Below, in pieces: positions 47,873-59,970 of a stretch of 64,000 nt of DNA. The stretch covers positions 4,381,693 through 4,445,692 of the forward strand of contig CM053326.1 in NCBI GenBank assembly GCA_028583605.1, written 5' to 3'. Made by a program: the position numbers and the translations under genes. The stretch comes from Dastarcus helophoroides. Taxonomy: Eukaryota > Arthropoda > Insecta > Coleoptera > Bothrideridae. The notes under the pieces were generated by a model. It searched no databases and was not told the DNA's origin. It saw nothing but the letters and a program-made list of their open reading frames with translations. Positions within the stretch are counted from its first letter, which is position 1. The number at the start of each line of letters is the position of its first letter.

Positions 47873-49954
47873 GGCGGCTCGTAGCTAAAACTAGAGGGGG
47901 TGCTGCGAAGGTGTTTGCGTTAAAATTGTGTAAAAGCAAATGAATTAAAAAAAATTAATAACATAAACCACCTCTGTTGCTTCTCAATAGAAATCTCAGC
48001 TTTGGGAAAATTTTAAAATGCATAATTTCGAGGAAAAATTGGAATTTTGTGATTTAATAACGAGTTTTATCTGTTTTTTAGAAACGTTCCTGAGCTTGAA
48101 ATATATATTTTTTAAAACTGATATTTTTTTCTTTTTAAATATCAACTTTTTGAGAAAAATGTCGAATTAAAACTGAAAATTAAAGAAATAGTAACAAAAC
48201 TTTCTATTTTTAAAATTGTTCGAAGTTTTGAAACAAATTTCGAAAAAAAACTTGCAGTTCAATTACAAATAAATTTCCAAAATGTGAATTTTAATTACAA
48301 AGGATCGACTTCAAGCTAAAATATTTAATCTTTGAAGTTTCCCTGGGAACTTAAAAATTACTAGAAAAAATTTAAATTAGAACATTAAATTGTGATTTTT
48401 TTAAGATGTTGAGTATTTTTAATTGCCAAATTTCGACTTTTCTAGAAATGTTGATTCATTTTTAAAAAGTCCTACTTTAAAAGTCGAAATTTTGAGAATA
48501 TTTATGACAATTAATTTGTTTTTAAAAATTGTTTTTGTTCATTGATTCCGACATTGCTATTTTTTCAAAAATTTTATATCCAAAAAACAAATTTCAAGTT
48601 TTTTCTAGAAATGTTGTCTGCTTTTATCCAAATTTTGAGGTTAATCTTTAAATTTCAATCTATTTTTTATCGAAATTTGACGGACTTGACAAGTCCAAGA
48701 ATAAATTTAACAAATAAAAATAACAGTTCTAGAAAAATTGGAAATTTCGATTCAGAATTTCTTCGGTTGTGCAATATAGCGGTAAGTTTTTTTAGCGAAA
48801 TATTAAATCGCAAAAAAAGTTGAAATTTAGAAGGTTTATTTTTTCTTAAAATTCAATATTTTTCTCAAAATTGAAAATTACTTTTTTTTTAATTTCTTCG
48901 TTTTTTCCCAAAATGTTAACATTTTTAGAGAAATATCAGGGTTCTCTTCTAAACATTTTTTGTCAAAATTTCCACACACATGAAAGCAATCACTGAACAC
49001 GTACTCAATCGATTTAAAAAATGTTAACCCCAAGCGGGGTGAAAAAGGATATTTAACTAAACATTGAAATTTAAAATTTTTTTACAGGGCAAAAATTGGG
49101 TTTTGGAAAACAATTTTGCTCGAATAAGGCAACATTTAAAAAGTCGAAATTTTCGGAAAACTGTAAAAAAAATTCCAAACAAGACGCATTTTTAAGTCCT
49201 AAGAGGGGTAACAAACGGTTTTATTAAATATTAAAAAATGTCAGCACTTTCTTTTGTAAGCTAAAAATTAGGTTTTTTAAAACAATTTTGGCTCAACAAG
49301 GCAACATTTTGAAATGTTGAAAGTTTAAAAAAAAAATCGAAAATTGCTGTAAAATGTTTTAAAAAAGTCGAAATTTTTAAAAAAGGTTGCAATTTTTAAA
49401 TCAGGACGAAGTTTTAAGAAAGGTCCAGATTTTCAAAAAAAACGAAATTTTCAAACAAATCGAAATGTTCAAATATATTTTTCAAATAAAAGTCGAAATT
49501 TACAGAAAAGCCGAAATTTCGAAAATAAGTCGTAACTTTCAAAAGTCAAAACTTCGAGAAAAGACCAACAATTTAAAAAATAATTGGAGTTTTTAATAAA
49601 AAACAAAAATCATCAAAAATCAAAATTTTCCAAAAAATTTGGAAAATCAAAATTTTCCAAATTTTGGGAAAAAAGCTTCACATCAGAATAGTCGAAATTA
49701 ACACAAAAAAATATCAAAATTCCAGAAAAATCAAATTTAAAATAAAAATCGAATTTTCAAAAAGGCACAATTTTGAGATTCAACTTTTAAAAAAGTTTAA
49801 ATTTTCACAAAAAGTAAATATTTTAATAAAGCCGTAAGTTCTCAAAACAGTAGAATTTTTGGTAAATTTCAAAATTTTCAAAAAAAGTTAAAATTGAGAG
49901 AACAAATCAAATTTTTGAAAACGGTCGAATTTTAAAAAATAAATTGTAAATTGT
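47873..49954 (+). repeat. AT-rich repeat with a diverged 380-bp satellite segment
   Basis: CAGTGGCGGCTCGTAGC at 47873 resembles DNA-transposon termini. The remainder is GTCGAAATTT-type AT-rich DNA. 49760-49940 (CACAAAAAGTAAATATTTTA, AAACGGTCGAATTTT) is a diverged unit of the 14040-18560 satellite. No gene. Confidence 0.5.
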
Positions 49955-50056
49955 GTGCATATGCAGGATGTTTTACATAATATTATATCTCCCTTTTATA
50001 TTATTCAATTTTTATTAAATAAAAAGTTTGAAAATACCAAATGACATGGAATTTGT

Positions 50057-50645
50057 TTTTTTCAATTTATTTAACATTTCTTCGGCCCAGTTTGGAAATA
50101 TTTAAATTTTTCTGGTTTGTTGACAATTTTCTAAACAGTTTTTGAAATGCGACTAGGTGATATTTAAATTTATTGAAAACGTCACTTCATGACAGTTCAC
50201 AAATTAAGAGGTTATTTTACATAGAATAGGAATAATGAAAAATAGGAGACCAAAAAATTAGATATGGAAAAAATAAAAAAATACATAAAAAAGGTTGTAG
50301 CACTGGACATCGATGTTTCGCTCTCATTTGAGCTCGTAGGCAGTGCATAACATGAAAAGGGAACAAAAAAACAAAATTTTTATTTTTTCCATATCTAATT
50401 TTTTGGTCTCCTATTTTTCATTATTCCTATTCTATGTAAAATAAACTAACCTCTTAATTTGTGAACTGTCATGAAGTGACGTTTTCAATAAATTTAAATA
50501 TCACGTAGTCGCATTTCAAAAACTGTTTAGAAAATTGTCAACAAACCAGAAAAATTTAAATATTTCCAAACTGGGCCGAAGAAATGTTAAATAAACTGAA
50601 AAAAACATAATATTTCCGGTCAATAAGGGTCTACCATGAAGAATA
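50057..50645. mobile_element. Fold-back of family H1 with 9-bp target duplication
   Basis: Left arm (about 50057-50360) is an inverted copy and right arm (about 50363-50645) a direct copy of the H1 tail. Flanked by GAATTTGTT at 50048-50056 and 50646-50654. Block A has the empty site at 47756-47764. The left arm includes a ribozyme relic at 50300-50346 (minus). The right arm ends with GGTCTACCATGAAGAAT, as in copy 2. Confidence 0.85.
50300..50346 (-). pseudogene. Inactivated hammerhead (family H1, copy 3)
   Basis: Stems I, II and III are as in copy 2, including GCACTG/CAGTGC, but the core reads CCTACGA instead of CTGACGA. The invariant core U and G positions are changed, so cleavage is not expected. 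Confidence 0.75.
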
Positions 50646-50757
50646 GAATTTGTTCTTATATGATGAAAAATTTCCGTACTTTTCCAAACAATTTTAAAAT
50701 TTTACAGACATAATCTTTAAACTAGAAGACTAAGAACATATTTAATTAGATATATGT

Positions 50758-51387
50758 CAGTTTATAAATTGACATCTTTAGAGTTTTTATTCGTGTTTAT
50801 TGCAACATTACATTCTGAAAAATTTTTTGTTGAAAATTTTGTCAATACCTCAGTCTTCTCTAGGAATTTCAATGACACGTAATTGTAAACAATATTTAGA
50901 TATAATTACCATAGCAATAGTCCCTTGGCATGCGGGGATTCTGATGGTTGTAAACAAGCAATTAGAGTATAAGAACAAATCTGTTGTGAATCATTAGAGG
51001 TTATCAATTTTAGAAAGAAATTTTGTCTTGCAAAACAACATACTTTATACGTTTATGAGACAGATTTTTAGTTTTCAGCTACGTTGCCAATTAAAAAAAC
51101 ATCATGACCAAAAATGATTTTTGCCGATCAAAAAACCTCTAAATACCCTAAAGCTAATATAGTTTGTGACTACTAAAAACATTTTAGAAAATTAGAACCA
51201 TAGGGCTCAAATCGTGACAATTTTACAGCCCTAGTTTCGGCCGACGTACTCTACTGCAACGCTTTTCTTACTTTACATCAACGTTCACCGCCGAGGCGAC
51301 CGTTCTGTCCTCGACCGCTGCATGGCATAAAGCGGCGGTCAAATAACGGCCGTTCTTTTACGTTGCCGTTTTGTAAGAAATCCTAGC
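50758..51387. other. Inner-element right end, no gene seen
   Basis: AT-rich to 51230, then a GC-rich subterminal stretch with CGACCG/GGCGGTC motifs leading to the TIR at 51351-51380. Confidence 0.4.
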
Positions 51388-52055
51388 TTAAGTTTGTCGT
51401 TTACAAACCTACATATTGTTGCGTTATTGGTTTTGTCAAGTTCTTTTGCACTTATTAAACAACCTGCATCAAATTTGTCTGCATTTAAAATTCCAACAAT
51501 TAAATTTGTGATACATCGTCCACACAACTGTCCGTAGTTTCATCCACTCAAAATAAATATAGTTGTCCGCTACTATTTCACGGATGTTTCGCATTGTTTT
51601 TTTGTAAATTATATTATCATAATTCTTTCGTAAAGTACTTTCATCGGGTATTTGCTTATTGGTGTATTTTGAAAAATTGTCTGAAACTGACATTAGTCAA
51701 CTTAGCCAAAGGTATATTGGCAGAATTAGTGCATTGCATAAATCCGCATTAAATTTGTTCTTTTTATTGCTTCTAGAGGATAAAGCAGTTGTCTGAAGCA
51801 GTGACATTTGCAGTTTTTTGTTAACCTTTGAATTCTGTAGTTTGTTTTGATGCAAAGCAATTTTAATGTGCTTAATCTAAAATTACTTTTCAGCCGGAAT
51901 CTTAGAGAAAATAAAAAAAATATATCAAACAATAGGTTTCATAATAAAATAAAAGGTTACTACTCACCATTTTGCTACAAACTTTGCAAAATATTTTTTC
52001 CAGATGTTCAGGAAATTTTTTTATTCGCAGTTGGGGAAGACTACTGTCTTTAGAT
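51388..52055 (-). pseudogene. hAT transposase N-terminal remnant
   Basis: In several frames the minus strand gives PEHLEKIFCKVCSKM (zinc-finger BED-like Cys pair), KNKFNADLCNALI, IPLAKLTNVSF, KYTNKQIPDESTLRKNY, MRNIREIVADNYIYF, CGRCITNLIVGILNADKFDAG and ELDKTNNATICRFVND. This order is typical of a hAT family common in insects. It is broken by frameshifts and cut off at 51388 by the inner element, so the catalytic C-terminal half is lost. Confidence 0.78.
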
Positions 52056-52527
52056 ATCTTTCATGTACGTTGTTACTCAAACAATACTTAAAAGTCAGAT
52101 TTGCACATACAGCCGATAGAGCCGAAAAATTAAAGTAAACTGCAGTAAATGTTCCTACTTTCAACATTTGAGGAAAAATACTGACAATTTCCAAGAACTG
52201 AGCCTTCTCGCAAACATTTCTTTTTCTTGGAATTTATTATCTAGGTATTAATTCGAACTTTAACGAGGTATTAAAACGATCTTAAGGCTGTGGAATGTCC
52301 AAAACAGCTTCAATAATTACGGGTCATTAAGAGCACTACCCAAAACAGCAACTAGCAAATACAGGTAGTTTTGGGGGAAAAACTTTTAGAATGAAATACA
52401 AAAATCTTAAATATTCACAAAAATATGCCGGCATATGCACTTCGTTCAATTATATGCACTAAGATCATTAAATATGCATATTAAATATGTAAATTATATT
52501 GAGCATTTGCATAAAATCCGAGCCTTG

Positions 52528-53165
52528 GTTATTACTTACGATTTAAAAGTACCCTATCAGTTAGATTTCGTCCCGTAGATTACGAATCTGAAAACCAAAT
52601 TAAGCTACGACTTTTGGTTTGGAAGATATGAGAGTTTAAAGTTACGAAAAAAGTTCAAAGGGGGGACCCTTCTTACAAAAGTTGAAAAAAATTGCATTTT
52701 TCGAAAATGATTTTATTGCATTTTCATAGAGTTTTCGGAACGTAGAATAGGAATTTGAAAACCAAATTGAGCTACGATTACCCGTTCGCGAGATACAAGC
52801 CTCCAAAGTTTCGAAATTTTCAAATTTTCCAAAGTCAAAATTCAAAAGTTATTACTTACAATTTAAAAGTACTATCAGTTAAATTTTGTCCCGTAGATTA
52901 CGAATCTGAAACCCAAATTAGGCTACGACTTTTGGTTTGGAAGATATGAGAGTTTAAAGTTACGAAAAAAGTTCAAAGAGAGGACCCTTCTTACAAAACT
53001 TGAAAAAATTTGCATTTTTCAGAAATGTGTTTTGCATTTTCTTAGTTTTCGGGACCTAGCATAGGAATTTAAGAACCAAATTGAGCTACGACTATCCGTT
53101 CGCGAGATACAAGCCTCCAAAATTTCGAAATTTTCCAGTCAAAATTCAAAAGTTATTATTTACAA
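52528..53165 (+). repeat. Tandem repeat, two further units of ~304-320 bp
   Basis: The landmark AAAAGTTATTAC recurs at 47077 (before the hAT), 52848 and 53152, with 320 and 304 bp between the GTTATTAC positions at 52528, 52848 and 53152. Units share CGACTTTTGGTTTGGAAGAT, GACCCTTCTTACAAAA and CGTTCGCGAGATACAAGCC. Not coding. Confidence 0.85.
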
Positions 53166-53404
53166 TTGCTGTTGGAATTTTGACAAAAACCCGAATTTTT
53201 CGAACTTAAATCTGAGAATTTTTTTAGAAACGTTAAATTCCTTTTTTTAAAACATAAATTTTAATCTCCGAATTTCGAGTTTTTTTCTTCGAAATTTCGA
53301 CATTTTTCAAGCCTAAACTAAATATTTTGGTCATAATTTTAGAAGTTACAAACCAACTGTTGTTATTTTTGGAAAAATAAAAAAAATAGCACAAAATTGC
53401 CGGT

Positions 53405-54525
53405 ACACCGGTAAAGAAGAGAGAAGAGAGAAGAAGAACAGAGAAGGAGAAGAGAGAAGGAGAAGAGAGAAGAAGAAGAAGAAGAGTGAAGAGGAAGAAG
53501 AGAGAAGAGGAAGAAGAGAGAAGAAGAGAGAGAAGAAGAAGAAAAGAGAAGAAGAAGAGAGAAGAAGAAGAAGAAGAAGAAGAAGAAGAAGAAGAAGAAG
53601 AAGAGAGAAGAGGAAGAAGAGAGAAGAAGAAGAGAGAAGAGGAAGAAGAGAGAAGAGGAAGAAGAGAGAAGAGGAAGAAGAGAGAAGAAGAGAGAAGAGG
53701 AAGAAGAGAGAAGAAGAAGAGAGAAGAAGAAGAGAGAAGAAGAAGAGAGAAGAAGAATAGAGAAGAAGAAGAGAGAAGAAGAAGAGAGAAGAAGAGAGAA
53801 GAGAAGAGAGAAGAAGAAAAAAAGGGAAGAAGAAGAGAAGAAGAAGAAGAAGAAGAAGAAGAAGAAGAAGAGAGAAGAAGAAGAAGAAGAGAGAAGAGGA
53901 AGAAGAGAGAAGAGGAAGAAGAGAGAAGAGGAAGAAGAGAGAAGATGAAGAAGAGAGAAGAAGAAGAAGAGAGAAGAAGAAGAAGAGAGAAGAAGAAGAG
54001 AGAAGAAGAAGAAAAGAGAAAAGGAAGAAGAAGAGAGAAGAAGAAGAAAAGAGAAAAGGAAGAAGAAGAGAGAAGAAGAAGAAGAAAAAGAAGAGAGAAG
54101 AAGAAGAGAGAAGAAGAAGAGAGGAGAAGAAGAAGAGAGAAGAAGAAGAGAGAAGAAGAAGAGAGAAGAAGAAGAGAGAAGAAGAAGAGAGAAGAGGAAG
54201 AAGAGAGAAGAAGAAGAGAGAAGAAGAAGAGAGAAGAGGAAGAAGAGAGAAGAAGAAGAGAGAAGAAGAAAAAGAGGGAAGAAGAAGAGAGAAGAAGAAG
54301 AGAGAAGAAGAAGAAGAGAGAAAAAGAAGAAGAGAGAAAAAGAAGAAGAAGAGAGAAGAAGAGAGAAGAAGAAGAAGAAAAAGAAGAGAGAAGAAGAAGA
54401 AGAAGAAGAAGAAAAAGAAGAGAGAAGAAGAGAGAAGAAGAGAGAAGAAGAAAGAAGAAGAAGAAGAAGAAGAAGAAGAAGAAGCAGAAGAAGAAGAAGA
54501 AGGAGAGAGAGAGAGAGAGAGTAAA
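53405..54525 (+). repeat. Polypurine GA/GAA microsatellite, ~1.1 kb
   Basis: An almost uninterrupted purine tract of AGAGAGAAG, GAAGAAGAAG and GAGGAAGAAG units, ending in (GA)n near 54510. Open frames on both strands (poly-Glu/Arg and poly-Ser/Leu/Phe) are artefacts. Such mirror-symmetric polypurine tracts can form triplex DNA. Confidence 0.98.
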
Positions 54526-54549
54526 ATTTCAAAAAGGTAAATTTTAAAA

Positions 54550-56620
54550 ATTTACTGGCAGCTTACAAAAAATTGTCGATCTTTGAACAAGTCGACGTTT
54601 TTCAGTGAAGAAAAAAAAATTTCATTTTAGGAAGAATTTCATGGAAAAAGTTTAGAACAACTCGAAATTTCGATAAAAAGCTGTAATTTTCCAGAAAAAG
54701 CTAGATTTTGAAAATAAATTTGCAATTTCGAGAACAAGACGAATTAAAATAAAAACGCCAAATTTTTAAATAAATTCGAATTTTGAGAAAATTGGCAAAA
54801 TAATTTGAAAAGAAAATTCCATGAAAATTTCGAGAAGTGTTTAACTTTACAAAAAGGTCAGAATTTCCCAGAAAAAATCAAATTTTGAGAATAAGGAAAA
54901 GATTTCGAAAAAAATTGGGAAAAATGAAGAGATTAAAAAAATGTCTAATTCGAAAAAGGGAGAAATTTAGAAAAAATACATTAATCGAAAACTCTCGAAA
55001 AAGGCAAAAATTTAAAAAAAAAACATCGAATTTCGACAATAGGTTGAAACCCAAAACAAATTTAAAAACCAGAAATATTTAGACAATTTTGAATTTTTTG
55101 AAAAATTGCAAAATTTCGAAAAGAGATATTGCAAGAATAAAGCTTAGAAAAAATTGTTGAAATTTAAAAAAGTTAAAGCTTTTCAGAGAAGAAGAAAAAA
55201 GTCTAATTTTACGAGAAACTTCAAGGAAAAAGTCAAAATTTTAAGAAAAGCTCTAAATTTCGACAAAAAACTTACAATTTTCCAGAGAAAATTAAATTTT
55301 GAGAATAAATTTGAAATTTCGAGAACAAGACGAAAAAAAAAAATACAGATTTTCAGATAAATTCCAATTTTGAAAACATTTGTAAAATAATTTCGAAAGA
55401 AAATTCCATAAAAATTTCGAGGAAAAAAGGTCAGAATTTTCTAGAAAAAGCCGAATTTTGAGAAAAAGGAAGAGATTTCGAAAAAATTGGAACAAATGAT
55501 TTAAAAAAAAAAGAATTTATCCAAAATTCCCAAATAAGGGCAACATTTCAGAAAAAAAAACATCCAATTTTGACAATATATGAAAACCCAAAACAAATTT
55601 AAAAAAAAAAACTTGAAATTTTCAGATAAAAGAGAAATTGTAAAAATAAACTGGAACTTTAAAAAAGTCGCAGTTTTTCAAAGAAGAAGAAAAAAGTCAA
55701 ATTTTAGGAAAAATTCAATATTTTAAGAAAAGTCCCAAATTTCGATAAAAATTTACAATTTTTTAAAGAAAATTAAATTTTGAGAATAAATTTGAAATTT
55801 CGAAAACAAGACTAATCAAAAAAAAACCCAAATTTTCAGATAAATCGAATTTTGAGAAAATTGGCAAAGTAGTTTCAAAAGGAAAGGAAATGTTAATAAA
55901 ACTTCCAATTTCGAGAAGTATTAAACCATAAAAAAAAAAGGTCAAAATTTCCCAGAGAAAGTCAAGTTTTAAGAAAAAACATCAAATTTTGAGATTTGAA
56001 AATAGATGAATTTCGTTCGAAATAAAAGTTGATATTTCCGGAAAAATCTTAATTTAAAAAAAAGAGATTTCGAAAAATATGAATTTGTCTAAAATTCTTA
56101 AAAAAGCAAAATTTAAAGAAAACGTCGAATTTTGACAATAGATTGAACCCCAAAACACATTTAAAAACCCAAAATTTTTAGACAAATTTAAATTTTGTGA
56201 AAAATTGTAAAATCTCGAGTATAGGGGAATTGTAAAAAAACTCAAAGCTTAGAAAAAATTGTCGAACTTAAAACAGTCGAAGATTTTCAGAGAAGAAGAA
56301 AATAAATAATTTACAATTTTCCAGAGAAAGTTAAATTTTGAGAATAAATTTAAAATTTCGAGAACAAGGCGAATAAAAAAACTTTAAATTTTCAGAAAAA
56401 TTCGAATTTTGAGAAAATTGGTAAAATAATTTCTAAATAAAAAGGAATGTGGATAAAATTTCCAGTTTCGAGAAAAGTGTTGAGCTTTTAAAAAAAGGCA
56501 AATTTCCCAGAGAAAGTCAAATTTTAAGAACAAAATCAAATTTCTAGATAAAGTCAAATATTTTGAAGATGGGTGAATTTCGTCGATAAAATCGCAGCTT
56601 ACAGAAACATAATAAAATGT
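54550..56620 (+). repeat. Tandem repeat, about four units of ~480-585 bp
   Basis: The landmark GAGAAAATTGGCAAAATAATTT (or close variants) recurs near 54785, 55370, 55853 and 56410. AGAAGAAGAAAAAAGTC-like blocks recur near 54601, 55180, 55680 and 56290. Units are diverged and A-rich on the plus strand. Confidence 0.75.
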
Positions 56621-57189
56621 AGAATTTTCAGTTAAAAGTTGGAATTTCGAGAAACACCTAATTTTGCGAAAACAGGTCGAGATTTTCAGAAAATAAATAA
56701 AAGTTTATATATTCAGTAAAAATCAATATTTGAGGGAAATTGTGAAGTTTGGAAAAGGAAGATAATTTAAAAATAATAGAAATTTCGAGAAAAAAGTCGC
56801 AATTTAGAACAGTCAAAAAATGTAATTTTGGAAAAAAGTCTAATTTACGAATAGATCTAAATTTCGAAAATAGAAAATTTGAGAAAAGATCGAAATCTTC
56901 AAAAACTATTTTATTTAACATCTTCAAATTATTACTTCAAATTTTTACTTTTTTTATTACGAAATCGTTAAAAGATGAATTTTTGAGAAACTAGTCGAAT
57001 CTTCCAGTAAGTCGAATTAAAAAAAGTAAACATTTTCACAGATTGTCGAGTTTTTAGAAGAAAGGAAAATTTAGGGAAAAAAGTCTAAATACATAGTTAA
57101 AAAAGACGAATATAGAGAAGAGTTAAAAAAGGCTAATTTGCGAGAAAAACGCAAATTTTGAAATAAAGCTCTAAATTTTGAGAAATAAA
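56621..57189 (+). repeat. AT-rich degenerate repeat, A-rich on plus strand
   Basis: GTCGAAATTT-type sequence, no gene seen. Confidence 0.5.
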
Positions 57190-57392
57190 AGGCCTTTTGG
57201 GCTAAATATGTTTTCGATTGACCACATGAGTCAAAGGGGTCTCTCCCTGACCCATATTTTGTCTGATTTATTTGATTTAATTTTGAAATAAAATGTAAAA
57301 TGAAAAATAAAAATTTGTGGCTCTTTGAAATTCACGAAACCAATTTTTTTATTACGGGTGGCTCTTTTGGCTTAAAAGTTTGCCGACCCCTG
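57190..57392. mobile_element. hAT terminal fragment
   Basis: Ends at 57392 with the complement of CAGGGGTCGGCAAACTTTTA followed by AGCCAAAAGAGCCACCC. CAGNGGTCGGCAAAC is a standard hAT terminus. The opposite end and transposase are not found here. Confidence 0.6.
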
Positions 57393-58980
57393 CGCTGACA
57401 GATGGCGCTAGTGAAGTTTTCGAAAGCTTAGTCAGTGTTGCCAGATTAGTAGAATTTCTACTAGATTTAGTAGAATTTTTTGCGTCTAGTAGATTATTTA
57501 GCAGATCAGTTTGTTGTGTAGAAAATTTTGGTAGAATTTTTATTGCATTTAGTAGAATTTTTGTTATCCTTTAATGATATGGCAATTATACGGGGTTAGT
57601 ATTATTTTATGTTTCTCCATTGGAATCTGCTTAACTATTACAGATGCAGAGTCGGTTAAATTAAAAAAAAAAGTTGTCCAATTTTATTCATAATATTTTT
57701 GTGAAAACAGATTTACAATATCTCACATGGTTCCTGAAATTTTTTGAAAATATTAAGTCGCCAATTTTTATTTTTTGAAATTTCTTATTTGTGTATGAAG
57801 TCGGTATTGGGTATGGAGCATCCAGTTTATGATAATGATATAATGAGATTTTATTTACCTCTCAATATGCAATCGTCATTTTTTTTTCTCTTCTTATGGA
57901 CGCCATTTTGGAATTTCACATGGCCGAACTGAAGATCGTCTATTGAGAATCAAGAAAAATAAATCAAATCTAATTTCACCATTATAATAAACTAGATACC
58001 TTATATCGAATTATCAAGTTTCGTAACACTATCTTCATCAAGAAATTAGATATTTTAAAAAGAAAGAATCCACAGTTTTCATTTTCAAAATACTTCAGGA
58101 AACAAGTGAGATATTTCAAATCTGTTTTTTAGGATTAGGCCCACGGGCCTTAGGAGACCCCTACCTTAGAGGATGAATTTTTAAAAATACTTTCTGGCTC
58201 TAGTTTAGACCTGGGTCATAAAACAAACCTAACCCAACATTTATATGATTCAAAAATTGCCATCCTTTGTTAAATTGAAAACTTTTGAACTTAAGAGCTC
58301 TAATTATCAGTTAACGGAAATATCCTTCCTATACTACGTATATTAATAAAACAGTGGATATATTTCAAAATACCGAGAATTTAAGTAAACATTTCTTTGA
58401 TAACAGAACACGACTTATGACTGGATTGGAAACTCCCCCACACTGGACTATTAACAAAACGTGGAACGCGTTGATACAAACATTAAATTAAAAATAGATC
58501 CAGTTAAAATAACGCACGTTTACGTTACAAAACAGGGAGCAATTAATCTATCTACATTTTGTAGGGACTGATTTTCTTTTCCCATATTCGTTTAAATAAT
58601 GAAATGTGTATTTGTGCTCAGAGTCTTTGCAATACTTATATTTTAATTCATTTACTATTGATTATCAATATCTCGTTTCCATCTTATTCTGAAATGACTA
58701 ACATATAAATAAAACACTAAACTGTGCACAGGCATGAAATTTAATTAGGATAAGTATACAAAACCATTCATTTTTATGATACTGTATAAAATGTCACATG
58801 AATTTAATTTTCATACGAACTTAAAATGTAAATAGTAAAATGTTATAAGTACAATAAAAACATAAAGAGAGGAAAGCAACAATACTGGTGTGGTTTTATG
58901 ACGCAATTAAAGTTAGCGGTTTCTTGTAAAATACTAAAATTAATCGCATCAATTTTTAAAATATTGGCCCAGAACAGGGG
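57393..58980. other. Lower-repeat AT-rich sequence, no gene seen
   Basis: 57430-57570 has a loose TTTAGTAGAATTTT tandem motif. The remainder is single-copy-looking. I find no splice-supported exon or conserved peptide. Confidence 0.4.
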
Positions 58981-59970
58981 CTAGTCAAATTTAAAAAAGT
59001 CGAAATTTAAAAAAAAAAGACATTAAGAAAAGTGGCAGAGAATTTTTACAGAAAAAGTGATTTTTGAACAAATAGTCCAAAAATTAGAATTTCGAGAATA
59101 AATTCAAAATTTCGGAAAAGACGAATTTAAACTAATTTGAGAAAAGGCGAAATTTCCAGAAAAGTTAAATATGGAACTTTAAAATAAAAACAATATCGAC
59201 AAAAAGGCAAACTTTAAAGAACCAGTCAAAATTTTTGAAAACTCAAATTTTAGATCAAAATGTTCAAAAAAACCCGATGTTAATAAAAATGACGGAATTT
59301 CGAAAAAAAAAAGAATTCGCCGAAAAACAGTCGCTATTTCTAGAGAAACTACCAAATGAAGCAAAAAATCGAAATTTTCCGGAGATAATTAAACTTTAAG
59401 AAAAAAAGTACAATTTTGGGAATAGTCGTTTATAAAAAAAAATAATCTTGAGGAAAATCAAAATTTTAAAAAATAGACGAATTTGGAGGAAATATATTAA
59501 GATTTTCTGGAAGATACAGAATTGGACTTTGGGATAAATTTCAAATGTTCGATTTTTTAAATTCGTTTTTTTTTTCCGGAAATTTCAATTTCTCTCTTTG
59601 GAAAAACCATAACGAATTAAAAAAATCGAAAATTTACGAAAAAGATCGAAATTTTGAACAAAAGGTCGAAGTTTAGTTAGTAAACACTTCAAAATCCTTC
59701 AGAGGGAGTCTAATTTTATCGAAATTTTGGATAAAGCAGCAATTTAGAGAACAATGAAATTTCTCGAATTTTCTATTGCTTGCTTGAATCATAGGCAGAT
59801 GTGCGCCCCAATCCAGAAAGTGTCCAATATTGAGATAAACGTCGAAATTTTGACAAACAAGTTGGAATTTCCAGAAAGTGGTATTTCAATTAAAAACAAT
59901 TTCGGGGAAAATTTTCTCGAAATATTTGTCTTCTTAAAAAATTACAAAGTTTCCAAAAAAATCATAAAAA
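58981..59970 (+). repeat. AT-rich degenerate repeat, A-rich on plus strand
   Basis: Includes GTCCAATATTGAGATAAACG near 59822, shared with 30787 and 28350. No gene. Confidence 0.5.

Larger units (their letters stand above)
49955..50757 (+). repeat. Duplicated block B (split by fold-back insertion)
   Basis: Left part 49955-50056 and right part 50646-50757 match block A at 47655-47872 in the same orientation. The split falls at GAATTTGTT, present once in block A and on both sides of the insertion here. Confidence 0.85.
47401..51380. mobile_element. Inner element with ~30-bp imperfect TIRs inside the hAT
   Basis: TTTCCTACAGAACGGTAACG at 47401 is mirrored by the complement of TTTCTTACAAAACGGCAACG ending at 51380 (26 of 30 match). 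Both ends have GC-rich subterminal DNA with ACCGCTG/GCGACCG motifs (47510-47570 and 51285-51350). The right end cuts into hAT coding sequence after NDKLK. Possible TA target. No transposase inside: it holds AT-rich repeat, a duplicated block and a fold-back. Class unknown. Confidence 0.55.
47085..52527 (-). mobile_element. hAT transposon with 8-bp target duplication, interrupted inside
   Basis: TIR CAAGGCTCGGATT at 47085-47097 and its complement at 52515-52527. The 8-bp direct repeat GTTATTAC flanks it at 47077-47084 and 52528-52535. The same tandem unit without an insertion is at 52841-52860 (AAAAGTTATTACTTACAATT), an internal empty site. Both subterminal regions are rich in ATATGCA motifs. 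hAT transposase remnants lie at 51388-52055 (minus). Most of the rest is replaced by a second element (47401-51380). Confidence 0.88.

Noticed and set aside
53363..54547. 389-codon and 353-codon frames of Ser/Leu/Phe and Glu/Arg
   Set aside because: Both are translations of the GA/GAA microsatellite on opposite strands.
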